Below are positions 1 to 5,486 of a stretch of DNA of 5,820 bases, piece after piece. Position 1 is the first letter of the stretch; every line of letters begins with the position of its first letter. Origin of the DNA: Treponema sp. Its GTDB lineage: Bacteria > Spirochaetota > Spirochaetia > Treponematales > Breznakiellaceae. Made by a program: the position numbers and the translations under genes. The notes below the pieces were generated by a model. That model saw only the letters and a program-made list of their open reading frames with translations, had not been told where the DNA came from and did not search any database. The stretch lies in contig JAIRNB010000113.1 of assembly GCA_031258265.1 (NCBI GenBank), forward strand, positions 1 to 5,820. The letters run 5' to 3'.

Positions 1-232
1 CGGTAACCGACCCGCCGGGGGAATTGATATACAGGTTAATATCCTTATCGGTATCCTGGCCGTCCAGAAAAAGAAGCTGGGCCACCACCAGATCCGCGCT
101 TAGATCGTTTATTTCCCCATCCAGAAATACGATCCGATCCTTGAGAAGCCGCGAATAAATATCATAGGATCGTTCACCGGCCCCGCTTTGCTCGATTACA
201 TAGGGGACCAGGGTATTCATTTTTTCGTTCAT
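1..232 (-). CDS. clpP: ATP-dependent Clp protease proteolytic subunit (N-terminal part, cut by window edge)
   Basis: Serine peptidase subunit that forms the double heptameric ring degrading proteins fed by ClpX or ClpA/C in the cytoplasm. My translation of the minus strand gives 77 residues beginning MNEKMNTLVPYVIEQS, followed by GERSYDIYSRLLKDRIVFL, then QLLFLDGQDTDKDINLYI and NSPGGSVT. The YDIYSRLLKDRI and LYINSPGGS blocks are hallmarks of ClpP. The catalytic Ser, His and Asp lie beyond the left edge and cannot be checked. The start is uncertain: ATG at 232 or the in-frame ATG at 220, which matches where many ClpP proteins begin (MN-LVPxVIEQ); neither has a good Shine-Dalgarno. It begins 9 bp after the tig stop, so the two genes are almost certainly one transcript. 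Family assignment is secure. Confidence 0.95.
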   Translation of the reverse strand, partial: MNEKMNTLVPYVIEQSGAGERSYDIYSRLLKDRIVFLDGEINDLSADLVVAQLLFLDGQDTDKDINLYINSPGGSVT

Positions 233-241
233 AGAATGAAT

Positions 242-1603
242 CTAACCATTATTCGGCACAAGGTCCAGATAATTCTCCTTTTTGCCGGGCTTTATGGTGT
301 TTTCCGCCAGCAGAATATCGAAAAGTTTCTTTTCGATTACTTCTTCTTTAAGATAGCTCCGCGCCTGCTCCTCCTGGTAATATTTCCTGACTCCATCGGC
401 CATGGCCTCGTTCCCGGCGGCAAGCCGTTCAACTTCCCCGTTTATCTCTTCTTCACTGGCTTCCAGCTTAAGATCTTCCATCAGGGTTTCTACGATAAGC
501 CGGGAGTGCAGGGCCTTGACAGCCTCGGGCCGCCATGTAGTTTCAAGATTTTCTATCCCGCCGTTTTCTTGCATAGATTTAATAAGCTGCTCCGCCGTCG
601 TATTAAAACGGCGGGCCAGGCTGCGCCAGCGGGACTCAATTTCAATACGGATCATGGATTCGGGAATATCCACAGGGGTATCGGCAACGATTTTTTCTAA
701 AAGCCTGCTGATCTTGATTTCCCGCAGCCGGCGTTCCAGATTTCCCGTTAGATTTTTTCTGATACTGTTTTTAAGATCCTCCAGAGTCTGGTACTTTTCA
801 TCCACATCCTGGGCCAGATCATCATCCAGTTCGGGGAGTTTCCGTTCTTTCAGGGCCTTAAGACTTACCCGGAGTTTTACCGTTCTTCCGGCCAGGGAAG
901 AATCGGTTCCCTCCGGGTAGGTTTTTACGATTTCCCTGGTTTCACCCTTTTTCATGCCCACAATTTCATCATCAAACTTATAAAAATTATAAGTCGTCCC
1001 CAGGGTAAATACAAAGTCCTCCCGTTCCAAAGCGGACAGCGGCTCACCATTGTCGTCAAGTTCGCAGTAATCAATAGTCGCCACGTTGCCCTTTTCCGCC
1101 GCCGCGTCTTCATCCCGGTCCAGGACTATGGCGTTCCGTTCCCGGACAGCCTCAAGCTCCCGGTTTATATCATCGTCGCTTATTTCCACTTCCGGGGCCT
1201 CCACTTCCAGGCCCTTCCATTTGCCCACCGTCACCTTGGGGAGTACATCGTAGACCACGGAAAAGTTCAGGTCCTGCTCCAGGTCCAGCTTTGGTTCCTC
1301 CTGCAGCCGGGGGCTTGAATAGGGCAGGGGCCGCTCCTCCCGGCTCAGACTCTCATCCTGAAAGACCTGTTCCAGGGCTTTTTCGATAACGGTCCCCACA
1401 ACCTCCCGGTTAAAGGCTTCCCCGAATTTCCGTAACAGCACATTCGCGGGGGCCTTTCCCCTCCTGAAACCGGGAATCTGAACGGTCTTGATGTAGTTGT
1501 CCAGAATCTCGCTGTGCTGGGAACGGAGATCCTCCTTTGCCACGGTAAGGGTCAGTTTTACACTTGAATGTTCCTGGGCGCTCAACTCTTTGTTTATGGT
1601 CAC
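242..1603 (-). CDS. tig: Trigger factor, ribosome-associated chaperone and peptidyl-prolyl isomerase
   Basis: Binds the ribosome near the exit tunnel and shields nascent chains in the cytosol. The 453-residue protein has the usual family length. Residues 1-125 form the ribosome-binding domain, with the signature GFRRGKAP at 45-52 (the loop that docks on protein L23). Residues about 165-255 match the FKBP-type PPIase domain (GNVATIDYCELDDNGEPL, then FTLGTTYNFYKFDDEIVGMKKGE by position; central GMKKGE at 216-221). Residues about 260-440 form the helical substrate-binding C-terminal domain, rich in Glu, Lys and Arg. The start is GTG at 1603, supported by GGAGAGG at 1609-1615, 5 nt upstream. clpP follows after 9 bp. 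No good promoter lies directly upstream; transcription may come from the tRNA-Leu promoter through the structured 202-bp gap. Nothing is truncated. Confidence 0.97.
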   Translation of the reverse strand: MTINKELSAQEHSSVKLTLTVAKEDLRSQHSEILDNYIKTVQIPGFRRGKAPANVLLRKFGEAFNREVVGTVIEKALEQVFQDESLSREERPLPYSSPRLQEEPKLDLEQDLNFSVVYDVLPKVTVGKWKGLEVEAPEVEISDDDINRELEAVRERNAIVLDRDEDAAAEKGNVATIDYCELDDNGEPLSALEREDFVFTLGTTYNFYKFDDEIVGMKKGETREIVKTYPEGTDSSLAGRTVKLRVSLKALKERKLPELDDDLAQDVDEKYQTLEDLKNSIRKNLTGNLERRLREIKISRLLEKIVADTPVDIPESMIRIEIESRWRSLARRFNTTAEQLIKSMQENGGIENLETTWRPEAVKALHSRLIVETLMEDLKLEASEEEINGEVERLAAGNEAMADGVRKYYQEEQARSYLKEEVIEKKLFDILLAENTIKPGKKENYLDLVPNNG

Positions 1604-1608
1604 GGTAT

Positions 1609-1615
1609 CCTCTCC
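1609..1615 (-). promoter_or_regulatory. Ribosome binding site of tig
   Basis: Minus-strand GGAGAGG, 5 nt before a GTG codon. It decides the non-ATG start of tig, since no ATG lies in frame nearby. Confidence 0.75.
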
Positions 1616-1663
1616 GGGTATGGAAGCGGGGCCTTATGCCGGGCTGTCCTTTAGGTAAAATCA

Positions 1664-1686
1664 GGAAAACCGGCTTCCGGTGTTCC
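1664..1686 (-). other. Imperfect hairpin ahead of tig
   Basis: On the minus strand GGAACACCGG, loop AAG, CCGGTTTTCC: a 10-bp stem with one C-T mismatch, followed by TGATTTT. It may be a weak terminator or RNA stabiliser at the 3' side of the tRNA transcript, or a leader element of tig. The U tract is poor, so I do not call it a terminator. Confidence 0.4.
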
Positions 1687-1707
1687 GCTGGAATCTGTCA
1701 TGTATAC

Positions 1708-1750
1708 GGGGGAAGGGACTTGGCCTCGAATCCCCGGCTTCCCTCCCCCC
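1708..1750 (-). other. G-rich leader hairpin between tRNA-Leu and tig
   Basis: In the minus-strand RNA, GGGGGGAGGGA (positions 1750-1740) can pair with UCCCUUCCCCC (1718-1708) through 11 pairs, one of them G-U, around a 21-nt loop. No U tract follows, so it does not look like an intrinsic terminator. The same G run could instead form a G-quadruplex with the GGGG in the loop (1732-1735). Possible roles are RNase processing, pausing or control of read-through into tig; none can be shown from sequence. Confidence 0.45.
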
Positions 1751-1805
1751 CGCCGGCGCAGCTTCCGGTTCAAGCCCCTTCATCGGTCCCAAAATTTTAC
1801 AATTC

Positions 1806-1886
1806 TGCGAGAGAAGGGACTTGAACCCCCACGCCAAAGGCACCAGATCCTAAGTCTGGCGTGTCTACCAATTTCACCACTCTCGC
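1806..1886 (-). tRNA. tRNA-Leu (anticodon UAG)
   Basis: The minus strand folds into a type II tRNA of 81 nt. The acceptor stem is GCGAGAG with CTCTCGC (7 perfect pairs), then U8 and G9. The D arm is GTG/CAC with the conserved GG in its loop. The anticodon stem is CCAGA/TCTGG around loop CTTAGGA, giving anticodon TAG for CUN leucine codons. A short long-variable arm (GCC TTT GGC) is present, as expected for Leu. The T arm is GGGGG, TTCAAGT, CCCTT with two G-U pairs. The discriminator is A, as for tRNA-Leu. CCA is not encoded, so it must be added by a CCA-adding enzyme. It has its own strong promoter upstream and lies 202 bp before tig. Confidence 0.97.
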
Positions 1887-1921
1887 TTTTTTACCGACCG
1901 CCTGCCCCGGTTTGGGGGACC

Positions 1922-1941
1922 GGACCGGTATAACCGGTTCC
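1922..1941 (-). other. Hairpin in the tRNA-Leu leader
   Basis: On the minus strand GGAACCGGT, loop TAT, ACCGGTCC: 8 pairs with one bulged A. It lies in the roughly 80-nt 5' leader that RNase P must remove. A further short CCCC/GGGG pairing follows at about 1905-1919. It may help leader folding or be incidental GC-rich sequence. Confidence 0.35.
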
Positions 1942-1972
1942 TTTAGAAAGGGCCTTCTCCCAAGCGCTAAGA

Positions 1973-2002
1973 ATTTTAGCTTGGATAGCCTTTCCGTGTC
2001 AA
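1973..2002 (-). promoter_or_regulatory. Sigma70-type promoter of tRNA-Leu (possibly also tig-clpP)
   Basis: Minus strand: a perfect -35 TTGACA at 1997-2002, an 18-bp spacer, and -10 TAAAAT at 1973-1978 (5 of 6 to consensus). Transcription should begin near 1966, about 80 nt before the mature tRNA 5' end. It lies 38 bp after the rlmN stop, so it is a fresh start rather than part of the rlmN unit. Confidence 0.8.
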
Positions 2003-2040
2003 CGCGAAGCGCCGGCGGGAAATTGGCAATTCCGCGGCCC

Positions 2041-3114
2041 TTAGGGGGTTCCGGAGGGGCTTCCCAACTGCCCGCAGGCCCCGCCGACCCCCCGGCCCCG
2101 GCGAAAACGGCGGGTTACCCGCAGCCCTTCCCCCTCCAAAAGCCGGGCAAAGGCCCCGGTCTCCGCCGCCGAGGGTTCCCTCAGGGCCAGGCCCCGGAAC
2201 AAAAGACCCTCCACGGGGTTCCAGGGGATAAGGTTTACCACGACATTCAGCCCCTGGGCAAAGCGGCGGAAGGCCCTGGCCTCCTCCGCCCCGGTATTAA
2301 GGCCCCGGAAAAGCGCCGCCTCCAGGGTAAGCCGCAGTCTGGTTTTTTTCTGATAGTACAGGAGGGCCTCTTTCAGGTTGGACAATTTTTCGGCGGCGGG
2401 CATCAGGGCCCCCCGCAGTTCCTCCCGGGCGCTGGTAAGGGAAAGGGCCAGGGGCAGGGGAGGGCCGGAATCCGCCAGGTCCCGGATCTCCCGGGAAAGG
2501 CCGCTGGTGGACAGGGTTATCCGCCGCCCGGAGACGCCCAGGCCCCCCTTGTCCATGATCACCGCCAGGGCCCGCCGCAGTTCCCCCAGGTTGAGCAGGG
2601 GTTCCCCCATGCCCATGATCACGATATGGCTGGGCCCCCCCAGGTTAAGCCGCCGCAGATGAAGGAACTGCTCCACGATTTCCCCGGCTTCCAGATTCCG
2701 CGTAAAACCCAGGGCCCCGGTTTTGCAGAAGACGCAGCCCATGGGGCACCCGGCCTGGGTGGAAAGGCAGGCAGTCCCCCGGCCCTCGCGGTCCCTTAAA
2801 AGCACCGTCTCGATAAGGGCGCCGTCATGGAGGGTAATTTGCAGTTTGACGGTTCCGTCGGGATCGTCCAGCCGGGCTCGGCAGCGGGTACCATAGAGGG
2901 AAAAACGGCGGGAGAGTTCTTCCCGCTCATTTTTTCCCAGGTTGGTCATGGTGTCAAAACTTTCGGCCCCCCGGGCGATCCAGGCGAATATCTCCCGGGC
3001 CTTGTAAGGGGGAAGGGGGGCCAGCAGGGAAACCAGTTCCTCCCGGGGGAAACCCGAAAGACCGGGGCCGGAAAATTCCGGGGACGGCAAATCGTTATGC
3101 CTTGATTCTTTCAA
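2041..3114 (-). CDS. rlmN: Radical SAM rRNA/tRNA adenine-C2 methyltransferase RlmN
   Basis: Methylates C2 of A2503 in 23S rRNA and, in studied bacteria, A37 of some tRNAs. The 357-residue protein carries the radical-SAM cluster motif C123-PMG-C127-VF-C130, preceded by C116 and followed near the end by C347 (GACGQL); the last two match the two catalytic cysteines of E. coli RlmN (C118, C355). Other family blocks are MTNLGK (56-61), GFTRNL (136-141), GMGEPLLN (168-175), LSTSG (201-205) and NLIPWNP (294-300). PWNP and GFTRNL favour RlmN over Cfr. Oddities: the usual SLHA is SLTS (225-228), and the stretch before ACGQL lacks the acidic residues of E. coli. The start shown is TTG at 3114, overlapping the TPR gene by 20 bp; an alternative TTG at 3090, with AAGG 9 nt upstream, would remove the overlap and give 349 residues. 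It ends 38 bp before the tRNA promoter. Confidence 0.93.
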   Translation of the reverse strand: MKESRHNDLPSPEFSGPGLSGFPREELVSLLAPLPPYKAREIFAWIARGAESFDTMTNLGKNEREELSRRFSLYGTRCRARLDDPDGTVKLQITLHDGALIETVLLRDREGRGTACLSTQAGCPMGCVFCKTGALGFTRNLEAGEIVEQFLHLRRLNLGGPSHIVIMGMGEPLLNLGELRRALAVIMDKGGLGVSGRRITLSTSGLSREIRDLADSGPPLPLALSLTSAREELRGALMPAAEKLSNLKEALLYYQKKTRLRLTLEAALFRGLNTGAEEARAFRRFAQGLNVVVNLIPWNPVEGLLFRGLALREPSAAETGAFARLLEGEGLRVTRRFRRGRGVGGACGQLGSPSGTP

Positions 3115-4252
3115 GCATTTCCGTGATTGCCTGGCTGCGGACTCCCAGACGCTGAAAACCCTCCAGGATTTCCTGGGCCCGGCGTTTTTCTCCCTGCCGC
3201 CGGTAACACTCCGCCAATTCCAGGTAAAGCCGGTAATTTTTTTGATCTTGCTGGATAAGTCTGATGAGGGAGTCCGCGGCCTCCGTATAGCGGCCCTGGG
3301 TCCTGGCTACCACCGCCAGCCCCAACACCGCGTAGGTATCGAATTCGATATTCAATGCCCGCTGGTAATACTCCACCGCCCTTTCATGATTGTCCAGACA
3401 GCGGTAGGCGTCTCCCGCCCGGGTAAGAATCACCTTGTTCCGGGGGTCCTGTTCCAGGATACGGTTCCAGTATTCCAGGGACCGGTTTTGCTGGTTCATG
3501 CCCCGGTAACAATCCGCCAGGCCGAAGAGGGCGTAGAAATTGTACGGTTCCCGCCGCAGGGCCATCTCAAAGTAGGCGATCCCGTCCCCAAAGGATTTAA
3601 GCTTGCGATGGCAATTCCCGATGGAAGTAAGGACCCGGATATCCGCCTTATCCCCGTTGGCCTGGAACATCTTTTCCCAGTAGAACAGGGCATCCCGGTA
3701 TTCCTTAAAATCGTAGTGCAAATGTCCCAGGCCGATGATGGCGTAGGGGTTTTGCTCCTCCATGTCCAGGACCTTTAGATATACTTCTTTGGAATGTTTA
3801 AAGTCCCTAACCTTCCGGTACGCATCGGCTACCCGGGTAAGGACAGTGATGTTCCTGTCATCGTGGAGCAGGTATTGTTCCCAAATTTCAATAGCCCGGT
3901 GGAACTGATTCAGGGCCTTATAACAGTCAGCCAGGCCGAAGAGGGCGTAGTTGTTTCCCGGATGGCCGCTTAGACAACGCTGGTAATAAACCGCCGCTTC
4001 CCGGAAGTTCCCCCGCTTACGGGCGGCGTCCCCCATGCCTACCAGCGCGTAGTTATTGCCGCCGTCTATATCCAATATTCGGGCGAAGCGTTCCACCGCC
4101 TCGGTAATTTTATTTTCCCGGAGCATCTGGTATCCCTGTTTGGAAAGATCGGAAATTTCGGTTATCGCTGGTTCCCGTATTGCCGCGGCGGAATCCAGCG
4201 GGAACCCGGTCCCTGGGACATGAAACTGACTCAGCTCTTTCATTTCAGTCAT
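3095..4252 (-). CDS. Tetratricopeptide-repeat (TPR) protein, function unknown
   Basis: About 385 residues, built almost wholly of 34-residue TPR units after a low-complexity N-terminus of about 30 residues. Unit starts recur at intervals of 33-36 residues, with the core pattern YAL-GLADCYR alternating with VLTR-ADAYR, about ten units in all. Such proteins are protein-binding scaffolds; no enzyme domain, signal peptide or membrane segment is visible, so a cytoplasmic adaptor is likely, partner unknown. I chose ATG at 4252 because AAGAGGA lies 8 nt upstream (4261-4267) and it overlaps the preceding stop by 8 bp, typical of coupled genes; ATG at 4273 adds 7 residues but has no ribosome site. The repeats show a higher 138-residue period (four TPRs), also visible in the DNA. 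Its neighbours are the 115-residue gene and rlmN, probably one operon. TPR identity is secure, role is not. Confidence 0.92.
   Translation of the reverse strand: MTEMKELSQFHVPGTGFPLDSAAAIREPAITEISDLSKQGYQMLRENKITEAVERFARILDIDGGNNYALVGMGDAARKRGNFREAAVYYQRCLSGHPGNNYALFGLADCYKALNQFHRAIEIWEQYLLHDDRNITVLTRVADAYRKVRDFKHSKEVYLKVLDMEEQNPYAIIGLGHLHYDFKEYRDALFYWEKMFQANGDKADIRVLTSIGNCHRKLKSFGDGIAYFEMALRREPYNFYALFGLADCYRGMNQQNRSLEYWNRILEQDPRNKVILTRAGDAYRCLDNHERAVEYYQRALNIEFDTYAVLGLAVVARTQGRYTEAADSLIRLIQQDQKNYRLYLELAECYRRQGEKRRAQEILEGFQRLGVRSQAITEMLERIKA
3516..3950. repeat. Two 21-bp identical direct repeats within the TPR gene
   Basis: Positions 3516-3536 and 3930-3950 are identical over 21 bases and 414 bp apart, which is exactly 138 codons. 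They encode the same YALFGLA segment in two TPR units. The wider protein blocks around them also align, including the following LTR-ADAYR units. This points to an internal duplication of a four-TPR block. Confidence 0.85.
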
Positions 4253-4592
4253 TGGGGGAATCCTCTTTTTCATTGATAAGGCTTTTGATTATTTCCGAAA
4301 GATGGATAATGATAGGTTCAGATTTACTGTGGTCCGGGGCAATCCAGTACATCTTGAGGGCATCCAGAAGCCGGCCTTTTGATTTATAGTAATCCCCGAT
4401 CCGGCAAAGGCCGTCGGAGTAACCGGTGGTAATGAATATACGCCGGGCCCCTTCAATATCCCCCTGGTTGAAAAGGATATTCCCCCGGCGGTTGAGGGAC
4501 ACCTTTACGGCGCCGTCTAATCCGGTTTTCGCGCTGGTTTTTACAAAAAAACCCTGATCTTTGAATTTATCAAATACTTTTTTATAATCCAT
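4245..4592 (-). CDS. Small conserved-looking protein with TPR/SEL1-like helical core, function unknown
   Basis: 115 residues. I do not recognise a named family. The N-terminus (MDYKKVFDKFKDQGFFVKT) is basic and amphipathic. The middle (residues 35-80) reads like one or two helix-turn-helix repeats: RRGNILFNQGDIEGARRIF, then GLCRIGDYYKSKGRLLDALKMY by position, close to a degenerate TPR with the G-Y and A-P spacing. The end is acidic (NEKEDSPND). No signal peptide or membrane helix. It is the first gene after a very good promoter and its stop overlaps the start of the TPR gene, so translational coupling and joint function with that protein are likely. The ATG at 4592 is the only start in frame; no Shine-Dalgarno is visible in the short AU-rich leader. 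Real gene: likely, from coupling, promoter and protein-like composition. Confidence 0.85.
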   Translation of the reverse strand: MDYKKVFDKFKDQGFFVKTSAKTGLDGAVKVSLNRRGNILFNQGDIEGARRIFITTGYSDGLCRIGDYYKSKGRLLDALKMYWIAPDHSKSEPIIIHLSEIIKSLINEKEDSPND

Positions 4593-4594
4593 AC

Positions 4595-4605
4595 AAATAA
4601 AATAC
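4595..4605. repeat. Direct repeat copy 1 flanking the operon promoter
   Basis: An 11-bp sequence (minus strand GTATTTTATTT) just before the ATG of the small TPR-like gene. It is repeated exactly 60 bp away at 4655-4665, directly against the -35 box. It could be an operator pair or simply AT-rich sequence. Confidence 0.35.
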
Positions 4606-4625
4606 CATTGAGAATATCTGCTTTA

Positions 4626-4654
4626 ATAATAACATCGGTTTCATACATTGTCAA
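4626..4654 (-). promoter_or_regulatory. Strong sigma70-type promoter of the small TPR-like gene, TPR and rlmN operon
   Basis: Minus strand: a perfect -35 TTGACA at 4649-4654, the optimal 17-bp spacer, and -10 TATTAT at 4626-4631 (5 of 6). Transcription should begin near 4619, giving a leader of about 27 nt. It sits in the AT-rich 80-bp gap after rsmD, the natural place for a new transcription unit. Confidence 0.85.
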
Positions 4655-4665
4655 AAATAAAATAC
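4655..4665. repeat. Direct repeat copy 2, upstream of the -35 box
   Basis: Identical to 4595-4605 over 11 bp (minus strand GTATTTTATTT) and abutting the -35 element. It could act as an UP-type AT-rich element or as a binding site. Confidence 0.35.
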
Positions 4666-4672
4666 TATCTTG

Positions 4673-5269
4673 TCATATTTCCCCCAAGATTTTTTTGTTT
4701 TTCTTTACCAGGAGGAATTCCACCACCGAACGGCCGTATATCCGGGGAACGCATTTTTGAATGAAAGGAATTTCCCCTTCAAAAGAATCTTGCCGGGGGC
4801 GGTGCAAGAGGATTTGGGCGCCGTCTTCGGCAAGGGGGGAGGCGGCGATGCTTCCGGCCAGCTCCCATTTGAAGCGGTAGGGGAAGGGGGGGTCCAGAAA
4901 GATATAGTCAAAGCTCCGTTTTGCCCGTTCCACATAGAGTTCCGCGGCCATGAAGCGGCAGTGAATCCTTACGGGAGAAATAGACACGTTGTTGATTAAA
5001 TCCTTCCTTTTGAGGATGTCCATTTCCACCGCTTCGATGTACCGGGCCCCCCGGGACGCGGCCTCCAGGGCGATGATTCCCGTACCGCTGAAGATGTCCA
5101 GGAAGGACCGGCCCGAGAGGTCTCCCAGGACGGCGAAGACCGATTCCCGCATCCGGTCCATGCTGGGCCGGATGATCCCCGGCGGTACTTCCACCCGGCG
5201 GCCTTTGAGGAGACCTCCGGTGATTCTTAAATCCGGCAGACGTTTAGCATTTTGCCGCGTTTCCCGCAT
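4673..5269 (-). CDS. rsmD: 16S rRNA (guanine966-N2)-methyltransferase RsmD
   Basis: SAM-dependent enzyme that methylates N2 of G966 in 16S rRNA during small-subunit assembly. With the chosen start it has 198 residues, the normal family size. Blocks in order: LRITGGLLKGRR (14-25), RPSMDRMRESVF (34-45), the SAM-binding motif LDIFSGTGIIALEAASRGA (57-75) and the catalytic motif FLDPPF (124-129), an N/DPPF/Y motif that contacts the target base. The C-terminus is basic (KKNKK). I chose ATG at 5269 because GGAGG lies 4 nt upstream (5274-5278); the in-frame ATG at 5293 gives 206 residues but only a weak AAGAG site. No convincing promoter is seen; the leader holds several hairpins. No clear terminator follows before the next promoter. 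Orthology to RsmD is secure; the exact start is not. Confidence 0.94.
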   Translation of the reverse strand: MRETRQNAKRLPDLRITGGLLKGRRVEVPPGIIRPSMDRMRESVFAVLGDLSGRSFLDIFSGTGIIALEAASRGARYIEAVEMDILKRKDLINNVSISPVRIHCRFMAAELYVERAKRSFDYIFLDPPFPYRFKWELAGSIAASPLAEDGAQILLHRPRQDSFEGEIPFIQKCVPRIYGRSVVEFLLVKKNKKILGEI

Positions 5270-5273
5270 AAGA

Positions 5274-5278
5274 CCTCC
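5274..5278 (-). promoter_or_regulatory. Ribosome binding site favouring the inner rsmD start
   Basis: Minus-strand GGAGG, 4 nt before ATG at 5269. The spacing is slightly short, but the match is far better than anything before the outer ATG at 5293. Confidence 0.6.
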
Positions 5279-5322
5279 ATGTGGGGCGTTCATTCGAGAC
5301 TCTTAATAATTTCCTTACCGCA

Positions 5323-5339
5323 CAGCCCCGAAGGGGCTG
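5323..5339. other. Perfect 7-bp hairpin in the rsmD leader
   Basis: CAGCCCC, loop GAA, GGGGCTG. No T tract on either side, so it is not a terminator. In the rsmD direction it lies about 45 nt before the likely ribosome site and could stabilise the mRNA 5' end. Confidence 0.5.
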
Positions 5340-5363
5340 ATCCGAAGCCGCATTATCCAATAT

Positions 5364-5390
5364 ACAGCCTGCCGGCAGGATGCCGGCTGT
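5364..5390. other. Imperfect inverted repeat upstream of rsmD
   Basis: ACAGCC at 5364-5369 pairs with GGCTGT at 5385-5390, and inside it GGCA pairs with TGCC around a GGA loop, leaving a TGCC bulge. The inner sequence also holds two copies of GCCGGC. It continues the series of hairpins to its right. Confidence 0.5.
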
Positions 5391-5400
5391 GATAAGTGTA

Positions 5401-5425
5401 TACGTTTTTGCAAAGCAAAAACGTA
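5401..5425. repeat. Perfect palindrome, 11-bp arms, loop AAA
   Basis: TACGTTTTTGC, AAA, GCAAAAACGTA. A perfect inverted repeat of 25 bp. The T tract is in the left arm on either strand, so as RNA it forms a mostly A-U hairpin without terminator geometry. It is only 2 bp from the next palindrome. Confidence 0.8.
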
Positions 5426-5427
5426 AA

Positions 5428-5459
5428 GCTAAAAAATGGCATGGATGCCATTTTTTAGC
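5428..5459. terminator. Perfect palindrome resembling a bidirectional intrinsic terminator
   Basis: Arms of 14 bp around a 4-base loop. In both directions it reads A6, TGGCA, loop, TGCCA, T6. The short G/C core followed by six T fits a weak two-way terminator. On the minus strand it would end transcripts from the right-edge gene before rsmD. The symmetry is perfect; the terminator role is inferred. Confidence 0.55.
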
Positions 5460-5486
5460 AGCGCAAGGGATTGGAGGGGGCGCGCA

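Noticed and set aside
188..920. Two plus-strand open frames opposite clpP and tig
   Set aside because: They mirror the trigger factor coding sequence on the other strand; composition is unlike a protein and no ribosome site or promoter supports them.
1695..1725. A promoter for tig with -10 TATACA
   Set aside because: The -35 position (TTCGAG) matches consensus poorly, so I did not list it.
1861..2799. Long plus-strand open frame of about 312 codons
   Set aside because: It runs antisense to rlmN and the tRNA, its translation is Pro/Gly/Gln-rich without any family motif, and it arises from GC-rich third positions of the real gene.
2041..3114. Cfr-type antibiotic resistance methyltransferase instead of RlmN
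   Set aside because: GFTRNL, GMGEPLLN and NLIPWNP are RlmN-type; Cfr differs at these blocks.
3242..3778. Plus-strand open frame opposite the TPR gene
   Set aside because: An antisense shadow of the repeats; its own repeated look comes from the TPR periodicity.
5341..5425. A sigma70 promoter for rsmD (TATATT or GATAAT near 5350-5362)
   Set aside because: No acceptable -35 box at 16-19 bp from either candidate.
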